Source of the DNA: Desulfobacteraceae bacterium
GTDB lineage: Bacteria > Desulfobacterota > Desulfobacteria > Desulfobacterales > Desulfosarcinaceae
Direction of reading: 5' to 3'
Length of the DNA stretch: 49,729 bases
Assembly: GCA_027068085.1 (NCBI GenBank)
Contig: JAMOUQ010000011.1
Span: 1-49,729 of the forward strand
This document shows positions 17,411 through 26,227 of the stretch, in pieces. Each line of letters begins with the position of its first letter. Position 1 is the first letter of the stretch. A program made the translations under genes and the position numbers. The notes under the pieces were generated by a model. It searched no databases. It had not been told where the DNA came from and saw only the letters and a program-made list of their open reading frames with translations.

Positions 17411-20400
17411 TTATACCTTTTCAACCGCAGCCGCGATCTGCTGCAGGTCCTGCTGCCGGACTGCCGCCGCTTCTATCTGACTTTCTATCTCTTCATTGGT
17501 AAAATGCTTCAGCACGATGGCGTCTGTGGGGCACTTGGCGTTGCAAAGCCCGTCTCCCTTGCACAGGATGGGGTTGACCCAGGCCTTTTTCCCTCTGGCG
17601 GTTTCCCTGAACTCGATGGCCCCGTAAGTACAAGCCGTAATGCAGGCTCCGCACGAAACGCACTGGTCCTCTTTTACCTCGCATACTGCTCCGGAGGCGA
17701 TCACCGTGTCGTGGGAAAGCAGGGTCAGCACCCGTCCGGCGGCGCCATAGGCCTGGTTGATGGTCTCCGGAATATGCTTGGGATAATGGGCCAGGCCGCA
17801 GAGATAGACCCCGTCGGTGGCAAATTCGACCGGCCGCAGTTTGACGTGGGCCTCCTTGTAAAAACCGTCCGGGCTCAGGGTGACCTTGAAAAGGGAGGCT
17901 ATGTCGCCGGTGGAGCGCGACGGCACGATGGCTGCGGCCAGGGCCAGGTAATCGGCGTCCAGTTCCAGGTTCTGCCCCAGGATGGGATCGGGGACCGTGA
18001 CCCGCAACACTTCCCTGCCCTCGGCCTTGGTGGCTTCCACCTGCGGTTTTTCCTCGGGCACGTAACGGATGAAACGTACTTCCTTTTCGGAGGCCTTACG
18101 GTAGTAATCTTCGTTGAAGCCGTAAGTACGCATGTCCCGGAAAAGGACGTAGATGTCCATCTCGGGGTTGAGTTCCTTGAGTTCCAGGGCGTTCTTGACG
18201 GCATGGCTGCAACAGACCCGGCTGCAGTAGTTGCGGTCCTGGTTGCGGCAGCCGACGCACTGGATCATGACCATGGTCTGGGCAGAGGCCAGCTTTTCGT
18301 CGCCTGCGGCGATCCTCTCCTCCAGCTCCAGGTGGGTAAGCACCCGCTCGTCCTGTCCGTAAAGGTACTCATCCGGCTTGTATTCTTCGGCACCGATGGC
18401 GATCACGGTGGCACCGTGCTTGATCTTTTTCACCTGCCCCTCGGTTTCGACCGTGGTGACGAAATTGCCGATGTAACCGGAAACATCCTTGATCTCGGCC
18501 TCATGGGAAACATGGATCATGGGATTGCCGTAAACCGAGCGGATCAGGTCCCGGAGATAGGCCTGGACATCCATTGCGTCCACGGTGGTGTAAAGTCTGC
18601 GGGCGTTGCCGCCCAGTTCCTTTTCCTTTTCCAGCAGGTGTACCTGGTGTCCCTGGCTGGCGATGGAAAGGGCGCAGGTCATGCCGGCAATCCCGCCGCC
18701 CACCACCAGGGCGGTCTTGTTGACCGGCAGGTCGAATTCCCGGAGGGGCTCCAGGTGCCTGGCCCGGGCCACCGCCATGCGGATGATGTCCTTGGCCTTG
18801 GCAGTGGCCTCTTCCTTCTGCTTGGAGTGAACCCAGGAACAGTGCTCGCGGATGTTGGCCATCTCCAGGAAATACTGGTTCAGTCCGGCTTCCCTGAGGG
18901 TGTCCCTGAAAAGCGGCTCCAGGGTCCGCGGCGAGCAGGCCGCGATCACCACCCGGTTGAGCCCCTTTTCCCTGGTCAGCTCGGTTATCTCCATGGCCGA
19001 GTTGGTGGCGCAGGAAAAGAGCTGCTCGGTGGCGTAGACCACGTTGGGAAGGCTCAGGGCGTATTCCACAGTTTCCGGAACATTGACCACGCTGCTGATG
19101 TTGGCCCCGCAGTGGCAGACGAAAACCCCTATTTTGGGTTCTTGGCCGGAAACGTCTTTTTCCGGCGGATAGACCCGTTCGGTGGTCAGCTTTCCGCGCC
19201 GGCGGTTCAGCAGCTCTCCGCACTTGGAGCCGGCACCGCTGGCGGAAAAGACCGACTCGGGAATATCGGTCGGCCCCTGGAAGGTTCCGCTGACAAAGAT
19301 ACCGCGGCGGCTGGTTTCGATGGGATTGGCAGGATTGATCCTGCAAAAGCCGTGCTCGTTGAGCTCTATCCCGAACTTGGCCGCCAGCTTGTCGTTGTCC
19401 TTGGGAGGATTGAGTCCCACCGACAGGACCACCATGTCGAACTCTTCTTCCTTGACGCCCTCGTCCGGAGTCGAATAACGCACGAAGACGTTCTTGGTCT
19501 CCGGGTCTTCCCTGACGATCTGGGCATAGCTCCTGATGAACCTTATATTTTCCAGGTTGTCGGCCCGCTGGAAGTAGCGCTCGAAATCCTTGCCGTAAGA
19601 ACGTATGTCGTTGTGGAAGATGGTGCACTCGGCCTCTGGTTCATGGTCCTTGGTCAGGATCACCTGCTTCTGGGTGTAAGTACAGCAGACCGCCGAGCAG
19701 TAGCTGTTGTCACCCTCTGTCACCCTGCGCGAACCGATGCACTGGAGCCAGGCTATCTTCCGGGGATGCTTCTGGTCGGAAGACCGCAGGATCTGGCCTT
19801 CGTAAGGGCCTGTCGATGACAGGAGCCGTTCGAAGTCCATGCTGGTGAGAACGTTCTCATACCGGCCGTAGCCGTACTCGTCCCTGACCCTGGGATCGAA
19901 GGGTTCCAGGCCAACCGAAAGGATGACGGCCCCGACTTTGACATCAATCTTCTCGGGCGTCTGGGTGAAATCGATGGCATCGGTCTGGCAGACCCCGCGG
20001 CAGATGTCGCACTTCTGCTCTTTGAGGAAAAGGCAGTTTTCGTCGATATACGCCACCAGCGGGATGGCCTGGGAAAAGTAGATGTGGATCGCCTTGTTCA
20101 TGGACAGTTCCTGATTGAACGGATCAGGGTACTGAACAGGGCAGTACTTCATACAGGTAGTACAACCGGTGCACTTGTCCTCGAGAACGTATCTGGGCTT
20201 CTTGGTCAGGGTGACCTGAAAATCACCTGATTGCCCTTCAACCCGGTCTACTTCAGTATAAGTAAGAACCTCTATGTTTGGATGCCGGCCGACCTCGACC
20301 AGTTTGGGTGAAAGTATTCACATGGAACAGTCGTTGGTGGGAAAGGTCTTGTCCAGCTGGGCCATGTGGCCGCCGATACTCGGTCCCTTTTCCACCAGGT

Positions 20401-20548
20401 AGACCTTGAAGCCGGCCGTGGCAAGGTCCAGCGATGCCTGGATACCGCTGACACCGCCTCCGACCACCATTACGTCCCCAAAGTCTTTGTCCCCAAGGCC
20501 ACTGAAAACCGCTTGCTTGGTCTCTTCAGGCAGAATTTCGTTTCCCAC
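17411..20548 (-). CDS. bamE: BamE: HdrA-like flavoprotein, selenoprotein (UGA at 20318-20320 = Sec77)
   Basis: The frame runs from a GTG at 20548 (GAGGTG 7 nt upstream) to 17411, 1045 residues, if the TGA at codon 77 is Sec. The context is [25 protein letters not shown], exactly where HdrA has [17 protein letters not shown]. Domains: an N-terminal FAD motif [17 protein letters not shown]; HdrA cluster region [19 protein letters not shown]; a second HdrA-like half from ~residue 475 ([12 protein letters not shown], then [17 protein letters not shown]); C-terminal ferredoxin motifs [15 protein letters not shown] and a further cluster near [14 protein letters not shown]. It is thus a double-HdrA protein. 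HdrA is the bifurcating flavin subunit in Hdr complexes; the same role in the Bam complex is inferred. It starts ~100 bp after bamD. Confidence 0.92.
20285..20302 (-). promoter_or_regulatory. SECIS-like hairpin of bamE
   Basis: On the minus strand, CTGGTC pairs with GGCCGG (two G-U pairs) around loop GAGGTC. It starts 15 nt after the UGA at 20318-20320. The G-rich loop and distance fit bacterial SECIS elements, though the stem is short and weaker than that of bamF. Confidence 0.6.
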
Positions 20549-20647
20549 TTTCTTTCACCTCGTCAGATTTTTGCCGGCCCTCAACCGCATGGCCGGCTTG
20601 GTTGGACTGTATTTTTGCCGTTTGCCTTCAAACGCGGCACTGCAACT

Positions 20648-21799
20648 TCAAATGACATCCCGGACTATCTCGGTGATATCCTTGATCTCCAGGGTTTCTT
20701 CGTACTCCAGGTTGAGGCGGCTCTCCTCGAAATTGGTGATGCAGTAAGGACAGGCCGTTGCCAGCACCCGGGCGCCGGTATCGCCGGCCTGCTTGAGCCT
20801 CAGATCGGAAAAACGCTCCCCGATGGGAGTATCCATCCAGATCCGGCCTCCTCCGCCGCCGCAACAGAGGCTCTGTTTTCGGCTGTCGGCCATCTCCACC
20901 AGTTCCAGCCCGGCAATGGCCCGGAGCACGTCCCGGGGCTGGTCGAATATCTGGTTGTGCCGCCCGAGGTAACATGGATCGTGATAAGTGACCTTCTTGT
21001 CGTAGCTGCCCTTTATCTCAATCCGTCCTTCCCGGATCAACTCCTCCAGATACTGGGTCATGTGGACCACTTCAAAGTTCACCATGAATTCCGGATACTC
21101 GTTTTTGAAAGTGTGGTAGCAGTGGGGCGATGAAACCAGGATGCGCCTGACGCCGTTGTCGATGAAGGCCTTGATGTTTTCGCGGGCCAGGTTCCTGAAA
21201 ACCTCTTCGCTTCCGATCTTGCGGATGCTCTCTCCGCAACAGTTTTCCTTCGACCCCAGTATTCCGAACTTCACCCCGGCCTTGTTGAGGATTTCGGCCG
21301 TGGCAACCGCCACTTTCTTCATTCGCGGATCGTAGCTGAGGTAGCAGCCGACAAAGTAAAGGATCTCCATTCCTTCTTCGTATGGCTTGACAGGCAGATC
21401 CTTGGCCCAATCGGCGCGCTTGCCCCTTTCGCCCTGGAGGGGGTTGCCTTCGGAGATGATACTCGCCCGGGCGCTGCGGGCCGAACGCACGGAAGCCGGG
21501 AAAACCTCGTACTCGGTGGCCACCCTGCGCAGGGCGACGCTGACATCGATCTGCCTTACTCCGCGCGGACATTGCTGGGGACACGTGCCGCAGGTCGTGC
21601 AGCGCCAAAGGTCTTCGCCGTCGATCTCCGTCAGACCGAAAGCGGCCTCGCGGATCAGCTTGCGCATGCTGAAAGGCCGCACCCTGTTCCAGGGGCAGAC
21701 CACGTCGCACAGTCCGCACTGAAAACACAGCTTGAAGATGTCTCCACCAGCCTCTTTGATCTCGTCGATTACTTCCTTGAAGGGGGCTACTGTTTCCAC
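20648..21799 (-). CDS. bamD: BamD: HdrD-like Fe-S subunit
   Basis: 383 residues. Two N-terminal [4Fe-4S] motifs (CFQCGLCDVVCPW and CTTCGTCPQQCPRG) are followed by two CCG domains, with FVGCYLSYDPR, ENCCGESIRKIG and a final CCGGGGGRIWMD. This is an HdrBC (HdrD-like) fusion. In Hdr enzymes the CCG domain holds the noncubane cluster site; in the Bam complex it is expected to pass electrons between BamE and BamBC. It lies 38 bp after bamC. Length and motif order are normal for BamD. Confidence 0.92.
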   Translation of the reverse strand: METVAPFKEVIDEIKEAGGDIFKLCFQCGLCDVVCPWNRVRPFSMRKLIREAAFGLTEIDGEDLWRCTTCGTCPQQCPRGVRQIDVSVALRRVATEYEVFPASVRSARSARASIISEGNPLQGERGKRADWAKDLPVKPYEEGMEILYFVGCYLSYDPRMKKVAVATAEILNKAGVKFGILGSKENCCGESIRKIGSEEVFRNLARENIKAFIDNGVRRILVSSPHCYHTFKNEYPEFMVNFEVVHMTQYLEELIREGRIEIKGSYDKKVTYHDPCYLGRHNQIFDQPRDVLRAIAGLELVEMADSRKQSLCCGGGGGRIWMDTPIGERFSDLRLKQAGDTGARVLATACPYCITNFEESRLNLEYEETLEIKDITEIVRDVI

Positions 21800-21837
21800 T
21801 GTCTTTATCGATCCTTATTTGATTTGATCCTGATTGT

Positions 21838-22404
21838 TCAGCCCTCCTTGGACATTCGGGCGACAGTATCCAGTATCTTCTGCATTCCGTACTTGCCGGC
21901 CAGGGCTTCCAGGCCGACTTCGAGATCCTCGACTTCTTCTTCGACTTCTTCCTCGATCTCTTCTTCCCTCTCCTCGTAGATCAGAGCGTCTGCCAGGCAC
22001 CACTTGACGCACAGTGGTTCGTCCTCGCCCTCGCACATGTCGCACTTGAGCGGCAGGCCCGAATCCGGTTCCTTGAAATCCACCCGGGAAGGACAGGAAG
22101 CGCGGCAGAATGAGCACTCGTCATACTCCTTGCCGTCGATTATATACTTGTCGCGCCCGGCGCACTCGGCCACCGTGTACTCTCCGGCGTAAACCGGCAC
22201 ATAGATGTCGCGCAGCGGCTCGCGGATGACCCGGATGCGGGACCTGGCCGGGTTGTTGCTGCTGTATTTGGGGTCGGCGTGGTAGGCGGAGCAGATCACC
22301 TCACAGGCCCGGCAACCGTTGCACTTGTCGACATCTATCCTTATGGTCTTGATGATTTTCTTCTTTTTCTCTTTCTCAGCCTTCACGGTTTTACCCTCCT
22401 GCAC
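21838..22404 (-). CDS. bamC: BamC: ferredoxin-like Fe-S subunit, partner of BamB
   Basis: 188 residues resembling the electron-transfer subunit of DMSO-reductase/AOR systems. It holds three to four [4Fe-4S] motifs: CNGCRACEVICSAYH, CSFCRASCPSRV, CDMCEGEDEPLCVKWC. The basic N-terminus (KAEKEKKKKIIKT) and the acidic stretch EEREEEIEEEVEEEVED near residue 145 are notable. It starts 1 bp after bamB ends. BamBC is the active-site unit of class II benzoyl-CoA reductase in Geobacter; this gene fits that partner by position and motif. Confidence 0.92.
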   Translation of the reverse strand: MQEGKTVKAEKEKKKKIIKTIRIDVDKCNGCRACEVICSAYHADPKYSSNNPARSRIRVIREPLRDIYVPVYAGEYTVAECAGRDKYIIDGKEYDECSFCRASCPSRVDFKEPDSGLPLKCDMCEGEDEPLCVKWCLADALIYEEREEEIEEEVEEEVEDLEVGLEALAGKYGMQKILDTVARMSKEG

Positions 22405-22405
22405 T

Positions 22406-24412
22406 TTATTGCTGCTCGTTGCCTGCCGCGCTTTGTTCTGTGGAAGACTCTTCCCCCTCTTTCAGGATACCCCTTTTCAGGAAATCACGGCTGACATAGT
22501 CCAGCCCGAGATTTTCCAGGGTCTCCTTCGTCGGTATGCCTTCCTCGTTCCAGCCCTTGTACCGGTAATAGGTATCCAGGAGCTTCTTTTCCAGCTCGGG
22601 AAACCTTTTCTTCCAGTGGTCCTCGGGCGGCTTTTCGTCCTTGCGCCGCATACCCCGGCGGATGTTGATAGCCCGGACCAGGGTGCGGTATCTGCGGGCG
22701 GCCTGCTTGAGGCTTTCTTCGTCCATCTCTATGCCGGCGCCGGCGGAGATGAACTTGGGGTAATTGTGGATATGGTACGGTGGCTTCAGAGGAAAGGACG
22801 ACAGGCCGGCGCACATACCCAGGGCGTCGTCGATATAGTGCATCATCTCCTGCCAGTCGACTATGTCGCAGGTCATCTCCACGGTCGGATAGAAAGGAAT
22901 GGAGTTTTCACCCCGCGGCTCCCAGTCCAGGAAATACTGCTTGAATTTTTCATCCGGCACCTGGAACCAGTCCTTGACGAACTCTTCCCGCTGTTCGCGC
23001 TTGGGAAACGGGGCCTGGGGGAACTGGCCCTCGATCTGGGTTATGTTGATCTTCTCGCCGGTACAGTACATGAGGAAATAGATCGGGTTGAGCATTGAAA
23101 GCTTCAGCGGAAGCTGCTCGTGTTTCTTGATGGTGTTGTGGGCGTACTTTTCGGCCCCCTTGCCGATCTTCTTGGCGGCCCAGTAAGTGCCGTCAGCCAG
23201 AATATCCCCGATGCCCTCGCGCCGGACGATCTTGTCCAGCAACCAGTAGAATCTCTCTTCATTGCCTTCCGGAAAGCCGGGCATGTCTTTGTCGGTCAGG
23301 ATGCCGTCTTCGTAAAGCTCGATGGCAAAGGCCATCACCTGGGGTGTCGAAAACCCGTCCACACCGTACTCGGTGGCTTTCTGGGCGATCTTCAGGCCGA
23401 ATTCCAGGTCGGAAAAAGCCGCCATGGTATAGGTCAGCTTGGTGAAGCATTTCATCATGTAGGTCGGCAGCCCGGGCATTTGAATGGTGGCCCCGCATTT
23501 CATGGGACAGTTGAAACAGCTTATAAGCCGGCGGCGGGCGCTTTCCATGGTTTCGGTCCACTGTTTTGCGATCTCCTCGGTCCAGAAACCCTTGCGCCGC
23601 ACCCGCGAATTTCCCCAGGAGAAATTCTCGGTATGCCACTTTTCGTCATGGATCTTCATCTCCTGGGGCGATCCGAGGCCCGCCAGGATCGGCATGACAC
23701 CGGGGATGGGATGTTCCTCCCTCCACTTGATGTAATCCAGTACCTCGTTGCATAGCTCGATGAATTCTTCTGGCCGGGCCACGTTGATGTCGTTGGTGCC
23801 CCGCACCGCGATGGCCTTGAGGCCCTTGTCGCCCATGACCGCGCCCAGCCCGCCGCGGCTGGCGCTGGAACGGCCCTGTTCGACGGAGGCAAAGTAGACC
23901 CGGTTTTCACCGGCCAGGCCGATGGCGGCCACCTGAATGCGCGGATCGTCGAGTTCCTGGCGGATCAGCTCGGCGGTTTCGATGGCCCCTTTTCCCTGCA
24001 GATGGCTGGCGTCCCGCAGTTCAACCTTGTCGTTGTTGATCCACAGGTAGACCAGCTTGGGCGACTTGCCCCGCAGGACCACCTTGTCGTAACCGGCGTA
24101 TTTGAGCTCCGGCGCCCAGAAACCGCCCATCATCGAAAAACCCATCAGCCGGGTCTGGGGTGAGATGGTGGAGACTATGGTCCGGTTACAGCCGGTGGCA
24201 GGGGTGCCGCACAGCAGCCCGGCACTGAAAATCAAAAGATTGTCCGGAGAAAACGGGTCGACTTCCGGGGGAACCCGGTCCCAGAGGATCTTGGCGTTGG
24301 TGCCCAGCCCCCCCAGGTAAAGCTCGGTTTCCCTGGGATCGGTGGCGACCTTCTCGATGTTTCCGCGGCTCAGATCGATTTCCAAATTAAACCCTGTTTC
24401 TGCATACCTCAT
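22406..24412 (-). CDS. bamB: BamB: tungsten-containing active-site subunit of class II benzoyl-CoA reductase
   Basis: 668 residues of the aldehyde:ferredoxin oxidoreductase family, highly similar to Geobacter BamB as remembered (N-terminus MRYAETGFNLEIDLSRGNIE, YLGGLGTNAKILWDR, GGFWAPELKYAGYDK). A cluster motif region is SCFNCPMKCGATI. C-terminal LSSFPLKPPYHIHNYPK lies near the active site. The enzyme reduces benzoyl-CoA to cyclohexa-1,5-diene-1-carbonyl-CoA without ATP hydrolysis, using W-bis-pterin. The first gene of the bam operon, it starts ~160 bp downstream of a promoter with an operator. The C-terminal tail after residue ~650 (EGEESSTEQSAAGNEQQ) is low-complexity and probably disordered. 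Confidence 0.97.
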   Translation of the reverse strand: MRYAETGFNLEIDLSRGNIEKVATDPRETELYLGGLGTNAKILWDRVPPEVDPFSPDNLLIFSAGLLCGTPATGCNRTIVSTISPQTRLMGFSMMGGFWAPELKYAGYDKVVLRGKSPKLVYLWINNDKVELRDASHLQGKGAIETAELIRQELDDPRIQVAAIGLAGENRVYFASVEQGRSSASRGGLGAVMGDKGLKAIAVRGTNDINVARPEEFIELCNEVLDYIKWREEHPIPGVMPILAGLGSPQEMKIHDEKWHTENFSWGNSRVRRKGFWTEEIAKQWTETMESARRRLISCFNCPMKCGATIQMPGLPTYMMKCFTKLTYTMAAFSDLEFGLKIAQKATEYGVDGFSTPQVMAFAIELYEDGILTDKDMPGFPEGNEERFYWLLDKIVRREGIGDILADGTYWAAKKIGKGAEKYAHNTIKKHEQLPLKLSMLNPIYFLMYCTGEKINITQIEGQFPQAPFPKREQREEFVKDWFQVPDEKFKQYFLDWEPRGENSIPFYPTVEMTCDIVDWQEMMHYIDDALGMCAGLSSFPLKPPYHIHNYPKFISAGAGIEMDEESLKQAARRYRTLVRAINIRRGMRRKDEKPPEDHWKKRFPELEKKLLDTYYRYKGWNEEGIPTKETLENLGLDYVSRDFLKRGILKEGEESSTEQSAAGNEQQ

Positions 24413-24572
24413 TTTTTACCCCTGCTCGGTGCCTTAATTATCGGCGTATTTTTGGGTTAAAATCCTCGGTATCTCACTTGCCGCCCGGCCCGCCACTGGT
24501 CGGATCCGGTCGACATTGGCGGCCCCCGCCCTGACCATGCAGGGTCCGGGCCCATTTTCACCTTGGTTACAA

Positions 24573-24610
24573 TATAGCTACTATGTAGTTATACCGCTGG
24601 TTGATGTCAA
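24573..24610 (-). promoter_or_regulatory. bamB promoter with palindromic operator
   Basis: On the minus strand, TTGACA (24610-24605), a 17-nt spacer and TACATA (24587-24582) form a sigma70-type promoter. A near-perfect palindrome (24573-24593, arms TATAGCTAC and GTAGTTATA, centre TAT) covers the -10. The core TAGCTA-N5-TAGTTA recurs at the bamA promoter (26116-26132). The placement over the -10 suggests a repressor. The remaining ~160 bp to the bamB start shows nothing else. Confidence 0.65.
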
Positions 24611-24649
24611 GGAAAAATTTGGTCCCCGCCGGGCGGGCCGCCTCCCTGC

Positions 24650-25303
24650 TCACCCGGGCGTTATTCCGAAACGAAGCCACTTGAACTGCTGCTGAACATC
24701 CTCCGGGACCCGGTTGCCGATCCTGCCCATGAACAGATTTTCGGGCCTCAGGCATATATTGGGCTCGTTGGTCTGGTATTCGCTGAAACCGTGCGGAGTG
24801 AACAGATCGATGAGCATCCTGCGGTACTGCTGGGCGCTGAAGCCGGTCCCGTCCAGGTCCCAGGTCCAGGAATAGCCCACCAGGTAGGCTATCATATGTT
24901 CGATCCGTGGATGGCGCATCAGGTGGCCGACAATCCGGCTGGCCAGCTTGTTGGCGCGCCAGCTCCGGCTGACCTCGATGGCCTTGAGCTCGATCATCAG
25001 CCCCGGCCCCAGCTGGTACCAGCGCTCATGGGGCTCCGGAAAATCCAGGACCCCGAATCCGATGATGGTATCCTGGGGACTGAGGGCCAGAACAACACGG
25101 GTGTCGGGCTTGGCGGCGATCTTCTCCAGGGTCTGACGCTTGGTGTATATCGACTTGTACTGGGCGTGGCTGCCGAACTGCCGGTCGAAACGATAACGAT
25201 GGATCTGCTCCGGGCCGGAAAACGAAGCGACCGTAACCGGCCCCTGGTCGGTGGCGACGATTTCAGGTTCGGCGCTGTCATTGTTGCGGGGCTGCTCGTT
25301 CAT
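24650..25303 (-). CDS. AcuA-like GNAT protein acetyltransferase
   Basis: 217 residues from ATG 25303. It matches the AcuA pattern: HERWYQLGPGLMIELKAIEV, a GNAT acetyl-CoA loop region SRSWRANKLASRIVG, YSWTWDLDGTGFSAQQYRRM, TNEPNICLRPENLFMGRIG and a C-terminal VPEDVQQQFKWLRF. AcuA of Bacillus acetylates the active-site lysine of acetyl-CoA synthetase and inactivates it. The frame is open upstream to a TTG at 25384, but no ribosome site supports it, and ATG 25303 gives the family length (~210). It lies between the bamB promoter and a second GNAT gene, transcribed toward bamB. Targeting the acyl-CoA ligases of this locus is inference. Confidence 0.82.
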   Translation of the reverse strand: MNEQPRNNDSAEPEIVATDQGPVTVASFSGPEQIHRYRFDRQFGSHAQYKSIYTKRQTLEKIAAKPDTRVVLALSPQDTIIGFGVLDFPEPHERWYQLGPGLMIELKAIEVSRSWRANKLASRIVGHLMRHPRIEHMIAYLVGYSWTWDLDGTGFSAQQYRRMLIDLFTPHGFSEYQTNEPNICLRPENLFMGRIGNRVPEDVQQQFKWLRFGITPG

Positions 25304-25491
25304 CGAATTCCGTATAATCCTGCGCGACGGACCTTCCGTCTGCCCGGACGCATCCTTATTTATAGAGAATCGATTCCCTGACAATAGACTCTGACCGGGT
25401 TTCCGGAGTCATCTCCATCCAACCCGGGCGACAAGAGCTTGCCAATCCGACTTGAGTTCGTTTATGCTGAAAACGGGATAGAGATGCCGGA

Positions 25492-26046
25492 TCAAAAATC
25501 GCTCCACCCTTTGTGGAGGTGCTTGATCATTATCACCATGTCGTGCTGATTGCCTTCGATATCCTTGACGTAGTCTTTAAGGACGGCTGCTTTGACGAAA
25601 TCGAATTTGTAGACGGCGTCGATTGCGGCATCTTCGATACCCACCACCAGGTCGCAGCGCAGCTTCTCCATGCCCTTGTCCATGGCAAGCTGAATCAGGT
25701 CCAGCAGCAGCCAGGTGCCCAGGCGTTTCATTCTGAATTCGGGCAGCACCACGATCCGGAACCGGCCCACGTGCTGTGTGACTCCGAAAGTACGAAAATG
25801 AAGGCTGCCATGGCCTATGATCCGGCCCTGGCACAGGGCCACGATGGACTCCGCGAAGCCTTCGCCCATGGCCTTGAACCAGCGTTCCAGAACATCCGGC
25901 CTGGTGGCGTCATAGCGCATGCACCACCTGTCTTCGACCGGTATATGGGAATAAAAGTCGGCCAACAGTTGGCGGTCTCCGGGCTCCAGCGGCCTGAGAA
26001 CGGCCTCGTTGCAATCTTTGAGCACACATTCCTTGGGGTATCTCAC
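25492..26046 (-). CDS. GNAT-family acetyltransferase
   Basis: 184 residues starting at GTG 26046 (AAGGAGG 7 nt upstream). GNAT features are LRPLEPGDRQLLADFYSHI near the N-terminus, IIGHGSLHF, and the acetyl-CoA loop RFRIVVLPEFRMKRLGTWLL. The N-terminal pattern resembles the acetyltransferase part of Pat/PatZ protein acetyltransferases, but the large CoA-ligase-like domain is absent. It is transcribed away from bamA; the shared region 26047-26227 carries the bamA promoter and operator. It lies ~190 bp upstream of the AcuA-like gene on the same strand, probably in one transcript. The target is unknown. Confidence 0.8.
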   Translation of the reverse strand: MRYPKECVLKDCNEAVLRPLEPGDRQLLADFYSHIPVEDRWCMRYDATRPDVLERWFKAMGEGFAESIVALCQGRIIGHGSLHFRTFGVTQHVGRFRIVVLPEFRMKRLGTWLLLDLIQLAMDKGMEKLRCDLVVGIEDAAIDAVYKFDFVKAAVLKDYVKDIEGNQHDMVIMIKHLHKGWSDF

Positions 26047-26099
26047 CGGCAGCTCCTCCTTGTCTTTGCTACGGCTCGCACCGGCGCCATATTTTTTTC

Positions 26100-26132
26100 T
26101 TGACTGGCCAATGTGTAGCTAATATATAGCTA
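26100..26132 (+). promoter_or_regulatory. bamA promoter with operator matching that of bamB
   Basis: TTGACT (26100-26105), a 17-nt spacer and TATATA (26123-26128) make a good sigma70-type promoter. TAGCTA occurs at 26116-26121 and 26127-26132, an 11-bp period, straddling the -10. The bamB operator has the same layout (TAGCTA-N5-TAGTTA). A ~95-bp AT-rich leader leads to the AAGGAGG box of bamA. Confidence 0.65.
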
Positions 26133-26227
26133 ATATGTGACCTTTTTTATCAAATGAATTTTGTTTAGTAAATAATTTTTTATGCATTTCCCGCCTGGAC
26201 AAACCATCAAATTCAAGGAGGATATCA

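Noticed and set aside
17504-19819. A 771-codon plus-strand frame opposite bamE
   Set aside because: Composition (Gly, Val, His-rich) is that of an antisense shadow. The minus strand has unbroken HdrA homology.
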